Origin: Zoogloeaceae bacterium
Lineage (GTDB): Bacteria; Pseudomonadota; Gammaproteobacteria; Burkholderiales; Rhodocyclaceae
Direction of reading: 5' to 3'
Assembly (NCBI GenBank): GCA_024235655.1
Contig: JACKLY010000008.1
Span: forward strand, 1 to 38,770
DNA length: 38,770 nt
Numbering within the stretch: position 1 is the stretch's first letter; each line of letters starts with the position of its first letter. Position numbers and translations under genes: made by a program. This document shows, one piece after another, positions 16,171 through 27,713 of this stretch. The notes beneath the pieces were generated by a model. It did no database searches and had not been told where the DNA came from. It saw nothing but the letters and a program-made list of their open reading frames with translations.

Positions 16171-17328
16171 GTGTCGCTATCCGCGCTGCTGCCGCCATTC
16201 CCTCCCGCCCTGCTCGCGTTAGCCAACGGTACTGTCTTTCGGGGTTACGCTATCGGCGCCGAGGGGCTGACGCTTGGCGAGGTGGTGTTCAACACTGCCA
16301 TGTCCGGCTATCAGGAGATCCTGACTGACCCCTCCTACTGTCGCCAGATCGTTACGCTGACCTATCCCCATATCGGTAATACCGGCTGCAATGCCGAAGA
16401 TTTTGAGTCGCGCGCCAATTTTGCTGCCGGTCTGGTCATTCGTGACCTGCCGATCAGGGCCTCCAACTGGCGCATGCAGGACACCCTGCCGGATTACCTC
16501 AAGAAACACGGCATTGTTGCCATTGCCGGCATCGATACGCGCAAGCTGACACGCATCCTGCGTGAAGAAGGGGCGCAAGCCGGTTGCATCATGGCCGGTG
16601 CGGTGGATGCAGACAAGGCCATTGCCGTGGCGCAGTCCTTTCCCGGTCTCGCCGGCATGGACCTGGCCAAGGTGGTCAGTGCCGAGACGGCTTACGAATG
16701 GCAAGACGGTGAGTGGAGCCTTGGCGGTTTCCAGTCGACAGGCGAGCAGAAATTCCATGTCGTTGCCTATGATTTTGGTGTCAAGCGCAACATCCTGCGC
16801 ATGCTGGCGCAGCGTGGCTGCAAGGTGACGGTGGTGCCCGCCCAGACGCCAGCCGCCGATGTGCTGGCCATGAAGCCGGACGGCGTGTTTCTGTCGAATG
16901 GCCCGGGTGATCCCGAGCCGTGTGATTATGCGATCGCCGCCATCCGCGAAATTCTTGATCGCGGGGTGCCAACCTACGGTATCTGCCTCGGCCATCAATT
17001 GCTGGCGCTGGCATCCGGTGCGCGTACCATGAAAATGAAGTTCGGCCATCATGGGGCCAACCACCCGGTCAAGGATCTCGATACCAGCCAGGTATTGATT
17101 ACCAGCCAGAACCATGGCTTCTCCGTCGATCCGGATACCTTGCCCGCCAATCTTCGTGTAACCCACGTGTCCTTGTTCGATGGCTCGTTGCAGGGCATTG
17201 CCCGTACCGATGTCCCGGCATTTTCATTCCAGGGGCATCCGGAAGCGAGCCCCGGGCCACACGATGTGGCCTACCTGTTCGACCGGTTCATCAAGTCGAT
17301 GCAAGAAAAAAAGGCCGAAGGAAAGTAA
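16171..17328 (+). CDS. carA: Carbamoyl-phosphate synthase, small (glutaminase) subunit
   Basis: Hydrolyses glutamine and passes ammonia to CarB, for carbamoyl phosphate used in pyrimidine and arginine synthesis. The product is 385 aa. The N-terminal domain shows FRGYAIGA, GEVVFNTAMSGYQEILTDPSY and GNTG. The class I amidotransferase domain has YDFGVKRNILR, FLSNGPGDPEP, the nucleophile Cys272 in GICLGHQLLAL, and the His356/Glu358 pair in GHPEASPGPHD. The GTG start at 16171 has AGGAG seven bases upstream. carB starts three bases after the stop. Expression is probably controlled by the promoter and hairpin upstream. Confidence 0.98.
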   Translation: MSLSALLPPFPPALLALANGTVFRGYAIGAEGLTLGEVVFNTAMSGYQEILTDPSYCRQIVTLTYPHIGNTGCNAEDFESRANFAAGLVIRDLPIRASNWRMQDTLPDYLKKHGIVAIAGIDTRKLTRILREEGAQAGCIMAGAVDADKAIAVAQSFPGLAGMDLAKVVSAETAYEWQDGEWSLGGFQSTGEQKFHVVAYDFGVKRNILRMLAQRGCKVTVVPAQTPAADVLAMKPDGVFLSNGPGDPEPCDYAIAAIREILDRGVPTYGICLGHQLLALASGARTMKMKFGHHGANHPVKDLDTSQVLITSQNHGFSVDPDTLPANLRVTHVSLFDGSLQGIARTDVPAFSFQGHPEASPGPHDVAYLFDRFIKSMQEKKAEGK

Positions 17329-17331
17329 TTC

Positions 17332-20538
<3,207 letters not shown>

Positions 20539-20549
20539 TTTTATTTTTT

Positions 20550-20589
20550 GACCGCCGGGCTAACCCGAAACCGGGTGCCGGCGGTCTTT
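20550..20589 (+). terminator. Long hairpin between carB and greA
   Basis: GACCGCCGG (20550-20558) pairs with CCGGCGGTC (20578-20586). An inner ACCCG/CGGGT stem around AAA gives a two-part hairpin, followed by TTTGCTTT. It starts 12 bp after the carB stop and ends about 20 bp before the greA ATG. It may terminate the car transcript or act within the greA leader. The T-run is short, so termination may be partial. Confidence 0.6.
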
Positions 20590-20607
20590 GCTTTGGTGGA
20601 TGGTGAA

Positions 20608-21084
20608 ATGAGCAAAGTTCCCTTGACCCTTAATGGCGCAGAAAAGCTGCGTACTGAACTGCATCGCCTGAAAACGGTGGATCGCCCCAATGTGGTCGCC
20701 GCGATTGCCGAAGCACGATCGCACGGTGATTTGTCCGAGAACGCCGAATACGATGCAGCCAAGGAGCGGCAGGGCTTCATCGAAGGACGCATTCAGGAAG
20801 TTGAGGGTAAATTGTCGAATGCGCAGATCATCGATCCCAAGTCACTTGATGCGGATGGGCGTTGTGTTTTTGGTGCGACTGTCGAGCTTGAGGATCAGGA
20901 TTCCGGCGATCAGGTGACTTACCAGATCGTTGGTGAGGATGAGGCCGATATCAAGGCCGGCAAACTTTCGTTTGCGTCGCCCATGGCCCGGGCGCTGATC
21001 GGCAAATTTGCCGGTGATATTGCGCAGGTGCAGGCGCCGGGCGGCTTGCGTGAGTTTGAAATCATCGACGTTCGTTACGAGTAG
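20608..21084 (+). CDS. greA: Transcription elongation factor GreA
   Basis: Binds the RNA polymerase secondary channel and stimulates cleavage of backtracked RNA. The product is 158 aa, the standard length. The N-terminal coiled coil includes PLTLNGAEKLRTELHRLK, RPNVVAAIAEARSHGDLSENAEYDAAKERQ-type sequence with the conserved acidic tip (GDLSENAEYDAA), and GRIQEVEGKL. The C-terminal FKBP-like domain has DQVTYQIVGEDEAD, SFASPMARALIGK and a GGLREFEIIDVRYE end. The frame extends upstream to 20548 through the hairpin, but the ATG at 20608 with GGTGA upstream matches family starts. Confidence 0.97.
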   Translation: MSKVPLTLNGAEKLRTELHRLKTVDRPNVVAAIAEARSHGDLSENAEYDAAKERQGFIEGRIQEVEGKLSNAQIIDPKSLDADGRCVFGATVELEDQDSGDQVTYQIVGEDEADIKAGKLSFASPMARALIGKFAGDIAQVQAPGGLREFEIIDVRYE

Positions 21085-21548
21085 TGTTGCAACGCCTGGC
21101 TAGTGCGTTGTATCTGATGACAGCCACCTTGTGGGTAGGCGGGCTGTGGTCGCTTGGCTATATCGCTGCGCCGGTGCTTTTTTCCGGTCTGGCTGACAGA
21201 AGCGTTGCCGGGACGCTGGCAGGCCAAATGTTCTCGGTCATCGGCTGGATAGGTATTGGTGGTGGCGCCTACATGCTGGTATTCATGCTATACCGCAGGC
21301 GCTTGGCTGTGCTCAGGGAACTTCTGTTCTGGTGCGTTCTGGCAATGCTGCTGCTTGCTTGTGCTCAGGTGTTTGGTTTGCAGCCTCTGATAGCACAGTT
21401 ACGCAGTGAGAGTGCCGTGCGCGAATTGGCGGAAGCGGCTACCCGTAACCGTTTTGCTAGCTGGCATGGTGTAGCCAGCGCGCTGTATCTCGGGCAGAGC
21501 CTGCTTGGGCTGTTTGTTGTGCTACGTGTGGGCAAAGGTTCAAATTAG
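21084..21548 (+). CDS. DUF4149-type integral membrane protein
   Basis: Predicted inner-membrane protein of 154 aa with about four transmembrane helices: ALYLMTATLWVGGLWSLGYI near the N terminus, GWIGIGGGAYMLVFMLY, LLFWCVLAMLLLACAQVF, and a C-terminal ASALYLGQSLLGLFVVL. I recognise it as the DUF4149 family, of unknown function, often found beside greA in betaproteobacteria. The GTG start overlaps the greA stop by one base (TAGTG), which implies translational coupling; a TTG at 21087 is the alternative. No catalytic motif is evident. Confidence 0.85.
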   Translation: MLQRLASALYLMTATLWVGGLWSLGYIAAPVLFSGLADRSVAGTLAGQMFSVIGWIGIGGGAYMLVFMLYRRRLAVLRELLFWCVLAMLLLACAQVFGLQPLIAQLRSESAVRELAEAATRNRFASWHGVASALYLGQSLLGLFVVLRVGKGSN

Positions 21549-21581
21549 GGCGGGCAAACACCCTGTGCTGACTGCGTTGTT

Positions 21582-21947
21582 TCAGTCTTTTTGTTTGCTG
21601 CCCTGAAAGCTGCGCTTGGTACGGCGAGGTTCTGTTTTACGGTTGCCAGACTTGGATGCTGCCTGTTTGGCCAGTTTTTCGGAAGGGCGAAACACAACCA
21701 GCAGCTTGCCGATATGCTGGACCGGGGCAGCGACAAGGGTGTCGCAGATTTGTGTAAGGTAGCCGTCACGAAGTTCTCGATCATCACCGTAAACACGGAT
21801 CTTGATCAGTTCATGGCTGTTCAATGAGTTGTCGATTTCCTTGAGGACTGCCTCGGAAAGGCCATTCTGGCTAATGGAAACGACCGGATTGAGTCCATGG
21901 GCGCGGGCGCGTAAAGCGCGGCGCTCGTCAGTGGTAAGTTGCAGCAT
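21582..21947 (-). CDS. yhbY: YhbY-family CRM-domain RNA-binding protein
   Basis: Small RNA-binding protein with a CRM domain, associated in relatives with pre-50S ribosomal particles. The product is 121 aa. The N-terminal core has LTTDERRALRARAHGLNPVV, the family GxxG-like loop (QNGLSEAVL), and NSLNSHELIKIRV, then IGKLLVVFRPS. The C-terminal 30 residues are Lys/Arg/Ser-rich and probably bind RNA non-specifically. The ATG at 21945-21947 is preferred over an upstream TTG at 21965. It is divergent from rlmE with a 47-bp gap, the classic yhbY / rlmE-ftsH arrangement. Confidence 0.93.
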   Translation of the reverse strand: MLQLTTDERRALRARAHGLNPVVSISQNGLSEAVLKEIDNSLNSHELIKIRVYGDDRELRDGYLTQICDTLVAAPVQHIGKLLVVFRPSEKLAKQAASKSGNRKTEPRRTKRSFQGSKQKD

Positions 21948-21994
21948 CTGGAAATCTTTCAACAAAACGCGGATTCTACCATTCAGCCATCGTC

Positions 21995-22612
21995 ATGACG
22001 CGCAGTAAAACAAGTAAAGCCTGGCTTCAGGAACATGTTAACGACCCTTATGTCCAGCGGGCCAAGGTGGAAGGGTGGCGTTCGCGCGCATCGTTCAAGC
22101 TGCTTCAGATCGATGAACGTGACAAGCTGATTCGTCAGGGCGACATCATCGTTGATCTGGGGGCCGCGCCGGGTGGCTGGTCTCAGGTTGCCGCCAGAAA
22201 ACTGAATGGAAAAGGACGCGTGATCGCGCTCGACCTGCTCGAGATGACCGGTATACACGGTGTCGATTTCTTTCAGGGCGATTTTCGTGATGAAGCAGTG
22301 CTGGCCAAGCTGGAAGAAAAGCTCGCCGGAGAGCGTGTCGGGCTTGTACTTTCCGACATGGCCCCCAATATGTCGGGTATACCCGTCTCGGATCAGGCGC
22401 GCGTGATGCATCTGGCCGAACTGGGGCTGGAGTTTTCTCTGAACTGGTTGAAACCGGATGGGGCTTTTCTAGTCAAAGTCTTTCAGGGTTATGGTTACGA
22501 CGAGTTCGTTGCTTCCATGAGAAAGGCTTTTCGCTCGGTTTCTACGCGAAAACCTGATGCGTCGCGTGACCGAAGCCCGGAACTGTTTCTGCTGGGCAAG
22601 GGATTGCGCTGA
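21995..22612 (+). CDS. rlmE: 23S rRNA 2'-O-methyltransferase RlmE (FtsJ/RrmJ)
   Basis: Methylates the 2'-OH of U2552 in 23S rRNA, a late step in 50S assembly. The product is 205 aa. The SAM site is VDLGAAPGGWSQVA (from about residue 53). The catalytic tetrad K-D-K-E can be placed at Lys35 (RASFK), Asp121 (LSDMAPN), Lys161 (LVKVFQG) and Glu196 (SPELFLLG), in the same order and spacing as in E. coli. It is followed by ftsH after 68 bp, as in many proteobacteria. Confidence 0.97.
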   Translation: MTRSKTSKAWLQEHVNDPYVQRAKVEGWRSRASFKLLQIDERDKLIRQGDIIVDLGAAPGGWSQVAARKLNGKGRVIALDLLEMTGIHGVDFFQGDFRDEAVLAKLEEKLAGERVGLVLSDMAPNMSGIPVSDQARVMHLAELGLEFSLNWLKPDGAFLVKVFQGYGYDEFVASMRKAFRSVSTRKPDASRDRSPELFLLGKGLR

Positions 22613-22680
22613 GGGCTTGGAACTCCGATTTGGTTTAGAATGCTCTATTCGATGCCGTTGATGGCGATGAGGAATGCGAA

Positions 22681-24561
22681 GTGAATAACATGTTCAAAAA
22701 TCTGGCAGTGTGGATGGTGATCGGTCTGGTGCTGATGACTGTCTTCAACCAATTCAATGGCCGCCAGGTAACGCAGAATTCGATGGAGTATTCGCAATTC
22801 ATCGACGAGGTGAAGCAGGGTCGTATTGCCAAGGTAACGATAGAAGGCCGGACGCTGAAGGCGACGACCACCGAAGGCAAGAAGATCATGACTTATGCGC
22901 CCCCGGATCTGTGGCTGGTTTCCGACCTTTTGAAGCATGGCGTCAATATCGAGGCACGCCCTGAAGAAGAGCCGTCCATGCTGATGAATATCTTTGTCAG
23001 CTGGTTCCCCATGCTGCTTCTGATCGGTGTCTGGGTTTTCTTCATGCGCCAGATGCAAGGCGGTGGCAGGGGCGGTGCTTTCTCGTTCGGCAAGAGCAAG
23101 GCGCGGATGCTGGACGAATCGAACAACAGCATTACCTTTGCCGATGTGGCCGGCTGTGACGAGGCCAAGGAAGAAGTCTCCGAACTGGTGGACTTCCTGC
23201 GTGATCCGTCCAAATTCCAGAAGCTGGGCGGTCGCATTCCAAAGGGCGTGCTTATGGTGGGCAGCCCTGGAACCGGCAAGACGCTGCTGGCAAAAGCCAT
23301 TGCCGGCGAGGCCAAGGTGCCTTTCTTCTCCATCTCGGGTTCCGATTTCGTTGAAATGTTCGTTGGTGTTGGCGCTGCGCGTGTGCGCGACATGTTTGAA
23401 AACGCCAAGAAGCATGCACCGTGCATCATCTTCATCGACGAGCTGGATGCGGTTGGTCGTCAGCGGGGTGCCGGCCTTGGTGGTGGTAACGATGAGCGTG
23501 AGCAGACCTTGAACCAGATGCTGGTGGAAATGGACGGCTTTGAAGGTCAGTCCGGGGTGATTGTGATTGCCGCCACCAACCGGCCTGATGTTCTTGATCC
23601 GGCGCTGATGCGTCCGGGCCGCTTTGACCGCCAGGTCGTTGTGCCACTGCCCGATATCCGTGGTCGTGAGCAGATTCTTGCTGTCCATATGCGGAAAGTG
23701 CCTCTTTCCACCGACGTCAAGGCAGACATCATTGCGCGTGGTACCCCCGGTTTTTCTGGTGCCGACCTGGCGAATCTGGTCAACGAGGCTGCGCTGTTTG
23801 CTGCCCGCGCCAACAAGCGTCTGGTCGATATGGAAGATTTCGAGAATGCCAAGGACAAGATCATGATGGGCACCGAGCGGCGCAGCATGGTCATGAACGA
23901 CGAGGAAAAGCGCAACACGGCTTATCACGAGTCGGGCCATGCCGTAGTGGCCAAGCTGCTGCCAAAATCAGACCCGGTACACAAGGTCACCATCATTCCC
24001 CGTGGCCGGGCACTTGGCCTGACCATGCAGCTACCTGAACAGGACCGCTATTCCTATGATCGCGTCTATCTGATGAGTCGCATTGCTGTTCTATTTGGTG
24101 GTCGCATCGCCGAAGAGCTGTTCATGAATCAGATGACGACCGGGGCTTCAAACGACTTCGAGCGTGCTACGCAAATGGCACGTGACATGGTCACCCGCTA
24201 CGGTATGTCCGATGCGCTTGGCCCCATGGTCTATGGCGAGAATGAGGGCGAGGTTTTTCTTGGACGATCGGTGACCACGCACAAGAATATGTCTGAAGCG
24301 ACCATGAAGCAGGTCGATGCAGAAATCCGCCGGATCATTGACGAGCAATATGCCCTTGCGCGACGCTTGCTGGAGGAGAATCGCGACAAGGTTGAGGCGA
24401 TGACGCGTGCTCTGCTGGAATGGGAAACCATTGATGCAGACCAGATCAACGACATCATGGACGGCAAGGAGCCGCGTCCGCCTAAGCCATCGCAAACAAT
24501 AACCAAGCCACCTGCGGGTGACCAGTCTGGTGCTGAACCTTCGGCACCGGCACCTGCCTGA
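22681..24561 (+). CDS. ftsH: ATP-dependent zinc metalloprotease FtsH
   Basis: Membrane-anchored AAA+ protease that degrades damaged membrane proteins and regulators such as sigma-32 in E. coli. The product is 626 aa. Two transmembrane helices flank a periplasmic domain: LAVWMVIGLVLMTVFNQF near residue 8, and a second near 103-120. The AAA module has Walker A GSPGTGKT (Lys200; most relatives have GPPGTGKT), Walker B IIFIDELDAVG, the second region of homology TNRPDVLDPALMRPGRFDRQ, and the zinc site HESGH with His416 and His420. The C terminus is Pro-rich. The start is GTG at 22681, with GAGGA seven bases upstream. Confidence 0.97.
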   Translation: MNNMFKNLAVWMVIGLVLMTVFNQFNGRQVTQNSMEYSQFIDEVKQGRIAKVTIEGRTLKATTTEGKKIMTYAPPDLWLVSDLLKHGVNIEARPEEEPSMLMNIFVSWFPMLLLIGVWVFFMRQMQGGGRGGAFSFGKSKARMLDESNNSITFADVAGCDEAKEEVSELVDFLRDPSKFQKLGGRIPKGVLMVGSPGTGKTLLAKAIAGEAKVPFFSISGSDFVEMFVGVGAARVRDMFENAKKHAPCIIFIDELDAVGRQRGAGLGGGNDEREQTLNQMLVEMDGFEGQSGVIVIAATNRPDVLDPALMRPGRFDRQVVVPLPDIRGREQILAVHMRKVPLSTDVKADIIARGTPGFSGADLANLVNEAALFAARANKRLVDMEDFENAKDKIMMGTERRSMVMNDEEKRNTAYHESGHAVVAKLLPKSDPVHKVTIIPRGRALGLTMQLPEQDRYSYDRVYLMSRIAVLFGGRIAEELFMNQMTTGASNDFERATQMARDMVTRYGMSDALGPMVYGENEGEVFLGRSVTTHKNMSEATMKQVDAEIRRIIDEQYALARRLLEENRDKVEAMTRALLEWETIDADQINDIMDGKEPRPPKPSQTITKPPAGDQSGAEPSAPAPA

Positions 24562-24582
24562 GCCGGCAAGGGAAAACAGGAG

Positions 24583-24609
24583 ACGGGAGAGCTTGCCTCT
24601 CCCGTTTTT
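24583..24609 (+). terminator. Intrinsic terminator after ftsH
   Basis: ACGGGAGAG (24583-24591), loop CTTGC, CTCTCCCGT (24597-24605), then TTTT. This is a perfect 9-bp stem with a T-run, 21 bp after the ftsH stop. It ends only five bases before the first ATG of folP, so the only GGAG-like sequence ahead of folP is inside the stem. Confidence 0.85.
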
Positions 24610-24614
24610 CATTG

Positions 24615-25442
24615 ATGATGTTGAAGTGTGGAAAATTTGAACTGAAGCTGGATCGTCCGCTGGTCATGGGGATCGTCAACCTGACGCCGGATTCGTTTTC
24701 AGGAGATGGCACCGGAAGCAGCCGTGACCGGGCGATAGCCCATGCCCATGCCCAGCTTGATGCAGGAGCGGATATTCTGGATCTTGGCGCTGAATCATCC
24801 CGTCCGGGAGCGCTACCCACCTCGCTGGATGAAGAACTGGATCGATTGCTGCCAGTTCTGGAAGCGCTACAGGGATGTCCGGTGCCGATATCCGTGGACA
24901 CCTACAAGCCGGCGGTGATGCGCTCGGCATTGGCTGCGGGCGCTTCAATGATTAACGACATTTTTGCATTACGCATGCCGGGGGCTGTTGAAGCCATCGC
25001 TGACAGCAATTGTGCCGTTTGCCTGATGCACATGCAGGGGCAGCCACTGACTATGCAGAAAGCTCCGGAATATGGCGATGTGCTTGCTGAGGTCTGTTCG
25101 TTTCTGACAGAACGAGTAGCTGATCTGGCCTCGAAGGGGGTTGCCAGAGAGCGTCTGCTGTTGGACCCTGGTTTTGGTTTTGGTAAGACTTTGGATCACA
25201 ATTTGCAATTACTTGCTGGGCTGAATCAGCTTGCTATTGATGGTCTGCCACTGTTGGCAGGTCTGTCGCGCAAGTCCATGCTGGGCCAGATCACCGGCCG
25301 TTCAGTAGATAATCGGGAGTTTGCCAGTGTTGCCGCGGCGATGTTGGCCTTGTCACATGGAGCAAAAGTGCTCCGCGTTCATGATGTGGCGGCGACCCGG
25401 GATGCGGTCGCAGTGTGGGAGGCCTACAGGGCTGTGCAGTAA
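24615..25442 (+). CDS. folP: Dihydropteroate synthase
   Basis: Joins p-aminobenzoate to the pterin pyrophosphate in folate synthesis; it is the sulfonamide target. The product is about 275 aa. Signatures are VMGIVNLTPDSFSGDG (pterin/pyrophosphate loop), ADILDLGAESSRPGA, the PISVDTYKP strand, MINDIFAL, CLMHMQG, LLLDPGFGFGKTLDHN with the pterin-binding region, and LLAGLSRKSMLG. The start is uncertain: ATGs at 24615 and 24618 and a TTG at 24621 all lie just after the ftsH terminator, with no free ribosome-binding site. It is followed by glmM after 76 bp, the usual ftsH-folP-glmM order. Confidence 0.95.
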   Translation: MMLKCGKFELKLDRPLVMGIVNLTPDSFSGDGTGSSRDRAIAHAHAQLDAGADILDLGAESSRPGALPTSLDEELDRLLPVLEALQGCPVPISVDTYKPAVMRSALAAGASMINDIFALRMPGAVEAIADSNCAVCLMHMQGQPLTMQKAPEYGDVLAEVCSFLTERVADLASKGVARERLLLDPGFGFGKTLDHNLQLLAGLNQLAIDGLPLLAGLSRKSMLGQITGRSVDNREFASVAAAMLALSHGAKVLRVHDVAATRDAVAVWEAYRAVQ

Positions 25443-25518
25443 GGTTCGTGCATGGATCGGCGCATTGTCAATGCAGGCTTTTCAGCCTTGATGCCGCAAG
25501 AATATTTGAGGGAGATAT

Positions 25519-26874
25519 ATGGGGCGTAAATATTTTGGTACGGATGGTGTTCGTGGGCGCGTGGGCGTTTCTCCGATCACCCCTGATTTCGTCATGCGCC
25601 TCGGCTATTCTGCCGGGCGAGTTCTGGTAGCGCGCGAACATCTACCGCACGGAGAGCGCCCAGCAGTTCTTATCGGCAAGGACACCCGTATCTCGGGATA
25701 TATGCTGGAAGCTGCACTCGAAGCCGGCTTTTCTGCGGCCGGCGTGGATGTCTGCCTGACGGGGCCTTTGCCTACCCCGGCAATTGCCTATTTGACCAGA
25801 GCGCTCCGCTTGCAGGCCGGTATCGTGATATCGGCATCCCACAATCCGTTCTACGACAACGGGATCAAGTTTTTTGCCGCAAACGGCACCAAGTTGCCGG
25901 ATTCGGTTGAAATGGCCATTGAAGCCGGCATCGATGCGCCGATCGAGTGTGTGCCATCGGCTGAACTTGGGCGGGCAAGACGTATTTCTGATGCGGCTGG
26001 GCGTTATATCGAATTCTGTAAAAGCACTTTCCCGGCCAGCGCCGATCTGAGAGGTTTGCGTATCGTTGTCGATTGCGCACACGGAGCGGCCTATCATGTT
26101 GCGCCACCCGTGTTGCACGAGTTGGGGGCGGAAGTATTTGCCATCGGTGCCACTCCGGATGGCTTGAATATCAATGCGGCAGTCGGAGCGACCTCTCCTG
26201 CTGCGCTGGCGGCCGAGGTGCGTGCACGTCAGGCGGACCTGGGCATCGCTCTCGATGGTGATGGCGACCGTCTGTTGATGGTGGATGCAGAGGGAACCGC
26301 CTATGACGGCGACCAATTGCTGTTTGCCATTGTTCGTAATCGCCTACAGCAAGGTGAAGTGGCCGGTGTGGTCGGGACACTGATGACCAACCTTGCTCTT
26401 GAAAATGCATTAGCGGAGCTTGGCGTTCCTTTCGCCAGAGCGGCCGTGGGCGATCGATACGTAATGGAGATGCTGCAGGACAGGGGCTGGCTGTTTGGTG
26501 GTGAAAACTCAGGCCATATTCTGTGCCTTGACCGGCATTCAACCGGTGATGGAATGGTTTCGGCGCTTCAGGTCTTGTCAGCCCTTCGTGAAACAGGGCT
26601 GACACTGAAGGAATTGCTCTCATCGCTTCAGCTTTACCCACAGGTTTTGATCAATGTGCCGATGAGCAAGGGGTTCCCGTGGAAAACGGATAGCGAAATT
26701 CAGGCTGTCTGCGAAAAAGTTGAAACCCGGTTGGCCGGCAAGGGCCGGGTATTGCTTCGTGCTTCGGGAACGGAGCCGCTGTTGCGTGTAATGGTCGAAG
26801 GGCAAGACGGGGCGGCGGTTGCAGAAGCTGCGGAAAGCATTGCAGCTGTTGTTCGCCGTGTATGTGTGGCTTAG
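25519..26874 (+). CDS. glmM: Phosphoglucosamine mutase
   Basis: Converts glucosamine-6-phosphate to glucosamine-1-phosphate for UDP-GlcNAc, and so for peptidoglycan and lipopolysaccharide. The product is 451 aa. It starts MGRKYFGTDGVRGRVG, as the family does. The active-site phosphoserine is Ser107 in ISASHNPFYDNG. The magnesium loop is ALDGDGDRLLMVD, the sugar-binding loop is GGENSGHILCLD, and the C-terminal phosphate-binding loop is RASGTEPLLRVM. GGGAGA lies just upstream of the ATG. It is adjacent to folP on the same strand. Confidence 0.97.
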   Translation: MGRKYFGTDGVRGRVGVSPITPDFVMRLGYSAGRVLVAREHLPHGERPAVLIGKDTRISGYMLEAALEAGFSAAGVDVCLTGPLPTPAIAYLTRALRLQAGIVISASHNPFYDNGIKFFAANGTKLPDSVEMAIEAGIDAPIECVPSAELGRARRISDAAGRYIEFCKSTFPASADLRGLRIVVDCAHGAAYHVAPPVLHELGAEVFAIGATPDGLNINAAVGATSPAALAAEVRARQADLGIALDGDGDRLLMVDAEGTAYDGDQLLFAIVRNRLQQGEVAGVVGTLMTNLALENALAELGVPFARAAVGDRYVMEMLQDRGWLFGGENSGHILCLDRHSTGDGMVSALQVLSALRETGLTLKELLSSLQLYPQVLINVPMSKGFPWKTDSEIQAVCEKVETRLAGKGRVLLRASGTEPLLRVMVEGQDGAAVAEAAESIAAVVRRVCVA

Positions 26875-26892
26875 CGATTGCCCCGGGTTGAA

Positions 26893-26922
26893 TTGACCAG
26901 AAATGTCCTTGGGGGCTATAAT
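26893..26922 (+). promoter_or_regulatory. Sigma-70 promoter for tpiA
   Basis: TTGACC (26893-26898) and a perfect TATAAT (26917-26922) are separated by 18 bp. The start would be near 26929, leaving a leader of about 20 nt before the tpiA ATG at 26949. It could also serve secG and the genes beyond. Confidence 0.8.
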
Positions 26923-26948
26923 TCAAAGGTTTTGTGCGGGCCAATTCT

Positions 26949-27704
26949 ATGAGATCACCACTGGTTGTCGGTAACTGGAAGATGCACGGCGATCTGGCCG
27001 GCAATCTTCAGTTGTTGCAACAGGTGATTGCCGGAGTTCCTGCAGCAGGGGCGGTCGATATGGTGGTTTGCGCACCATTTCCATACCTCGAGCAGGTGCG
27101 TAACTTGCTGGCAGCAACGCCCGTTGGCTGGGGGGCGCAAACGCTGAGTGAGCATGCCCAGGGAGCATATACCGGCGAAGTTTCAGCCGGGATGCTCAGG
27201 GAGTTTGGCTGTCGGTATGTGATTGTCGGTCATTCTGAGCGCCGGGCATTGTTTAGTGAATCTGATGAGCAGGTTGCAGCAAAGTTTCTGGCTGCATGTA
27301 ATGCCGGGCTTGTACCGATACTTTGTGTTGGCGAGACATTGGCTCAGCGCGAATCAGGTGAAACGGTGCGTGTGGTCGAGAAGCAGTTGCAGGTCGTTCT
27401 GGATCGTGCTGGTGTTGAGCGTTTCTCTTCTGCTGTTGTTGCTTATGAGCCTGTATGGGCGATAGGCACTGGGAGGACGGCAACCCCGGAACAGGCGCAG
27501 GAGGTGCATGTGGCTATTCGTTCCTGTCTGGCGAGGCTTGACCAACAGGTGGCATCCGGCTTGCAGATTTTGTATGGCGGAAGTGTGAAGGCTCAGAATG
27601 CGGGTGAAATTTTTGCGCAAGCGGATATAGATGGCGGGCTGATTGGCGGCGCGTCTTTGGTGGCAGATGATTTTCTGGCGATTTGCCAGGCGGCAAATCG
27701 CTGA
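26949..27704 (+). CDS. tpiA: Triosephosphate isomerase
   Basis: Interconverts dihydroxyacetone phosphate and glyceraldehyde-3-phosphate in glycolysis and gluconeogenesis. The product is 251 aa. The catalytic residues are visible: Lys11 in GNWKMHG, His95 in VIVGHSERR and Glu167 in AYEPVWAIGTG. The phosphate-binding LYGGSVKAQNA and GGLIGGASL are also present. The ATG at 26949 gives the standard start; an in-frame GTG at 26934 lies almost at the predicted transcription start, and is less likely. secG follows after nine bases. Confidence 0.97.
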   Translation: MRSPLVVGNWKMHGDLAGNLQLLQQVIAGVPAAGAVDMVVCAPFPYLEQVRNLLAATPVGWGAQTLSEHAQGAYTGEVSAGMLREFGCRYVIVGHSERRALFSESDEQVAAKFLAACNAGLVPILCVGETLAQRESGETVRVVEKQLQVVLDRAGVERFSSAVVAYEPVWAIGTGRTATPEQAQEVHVAIRSCLARLDQQVASGLQILYGGSVKAQNAGEIFAQADIDGGLIGGASLVADDFLAICQAANR

Positions 27705-27713
27705 GGTTGAAAA

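Noticed and set aside
22645..23940. A 431-aa open frame on the minus strand opposite ftsH
   Set aside because: His/Asn/Gln-rich shadow of a highly conserved gene, with no motif of its own.
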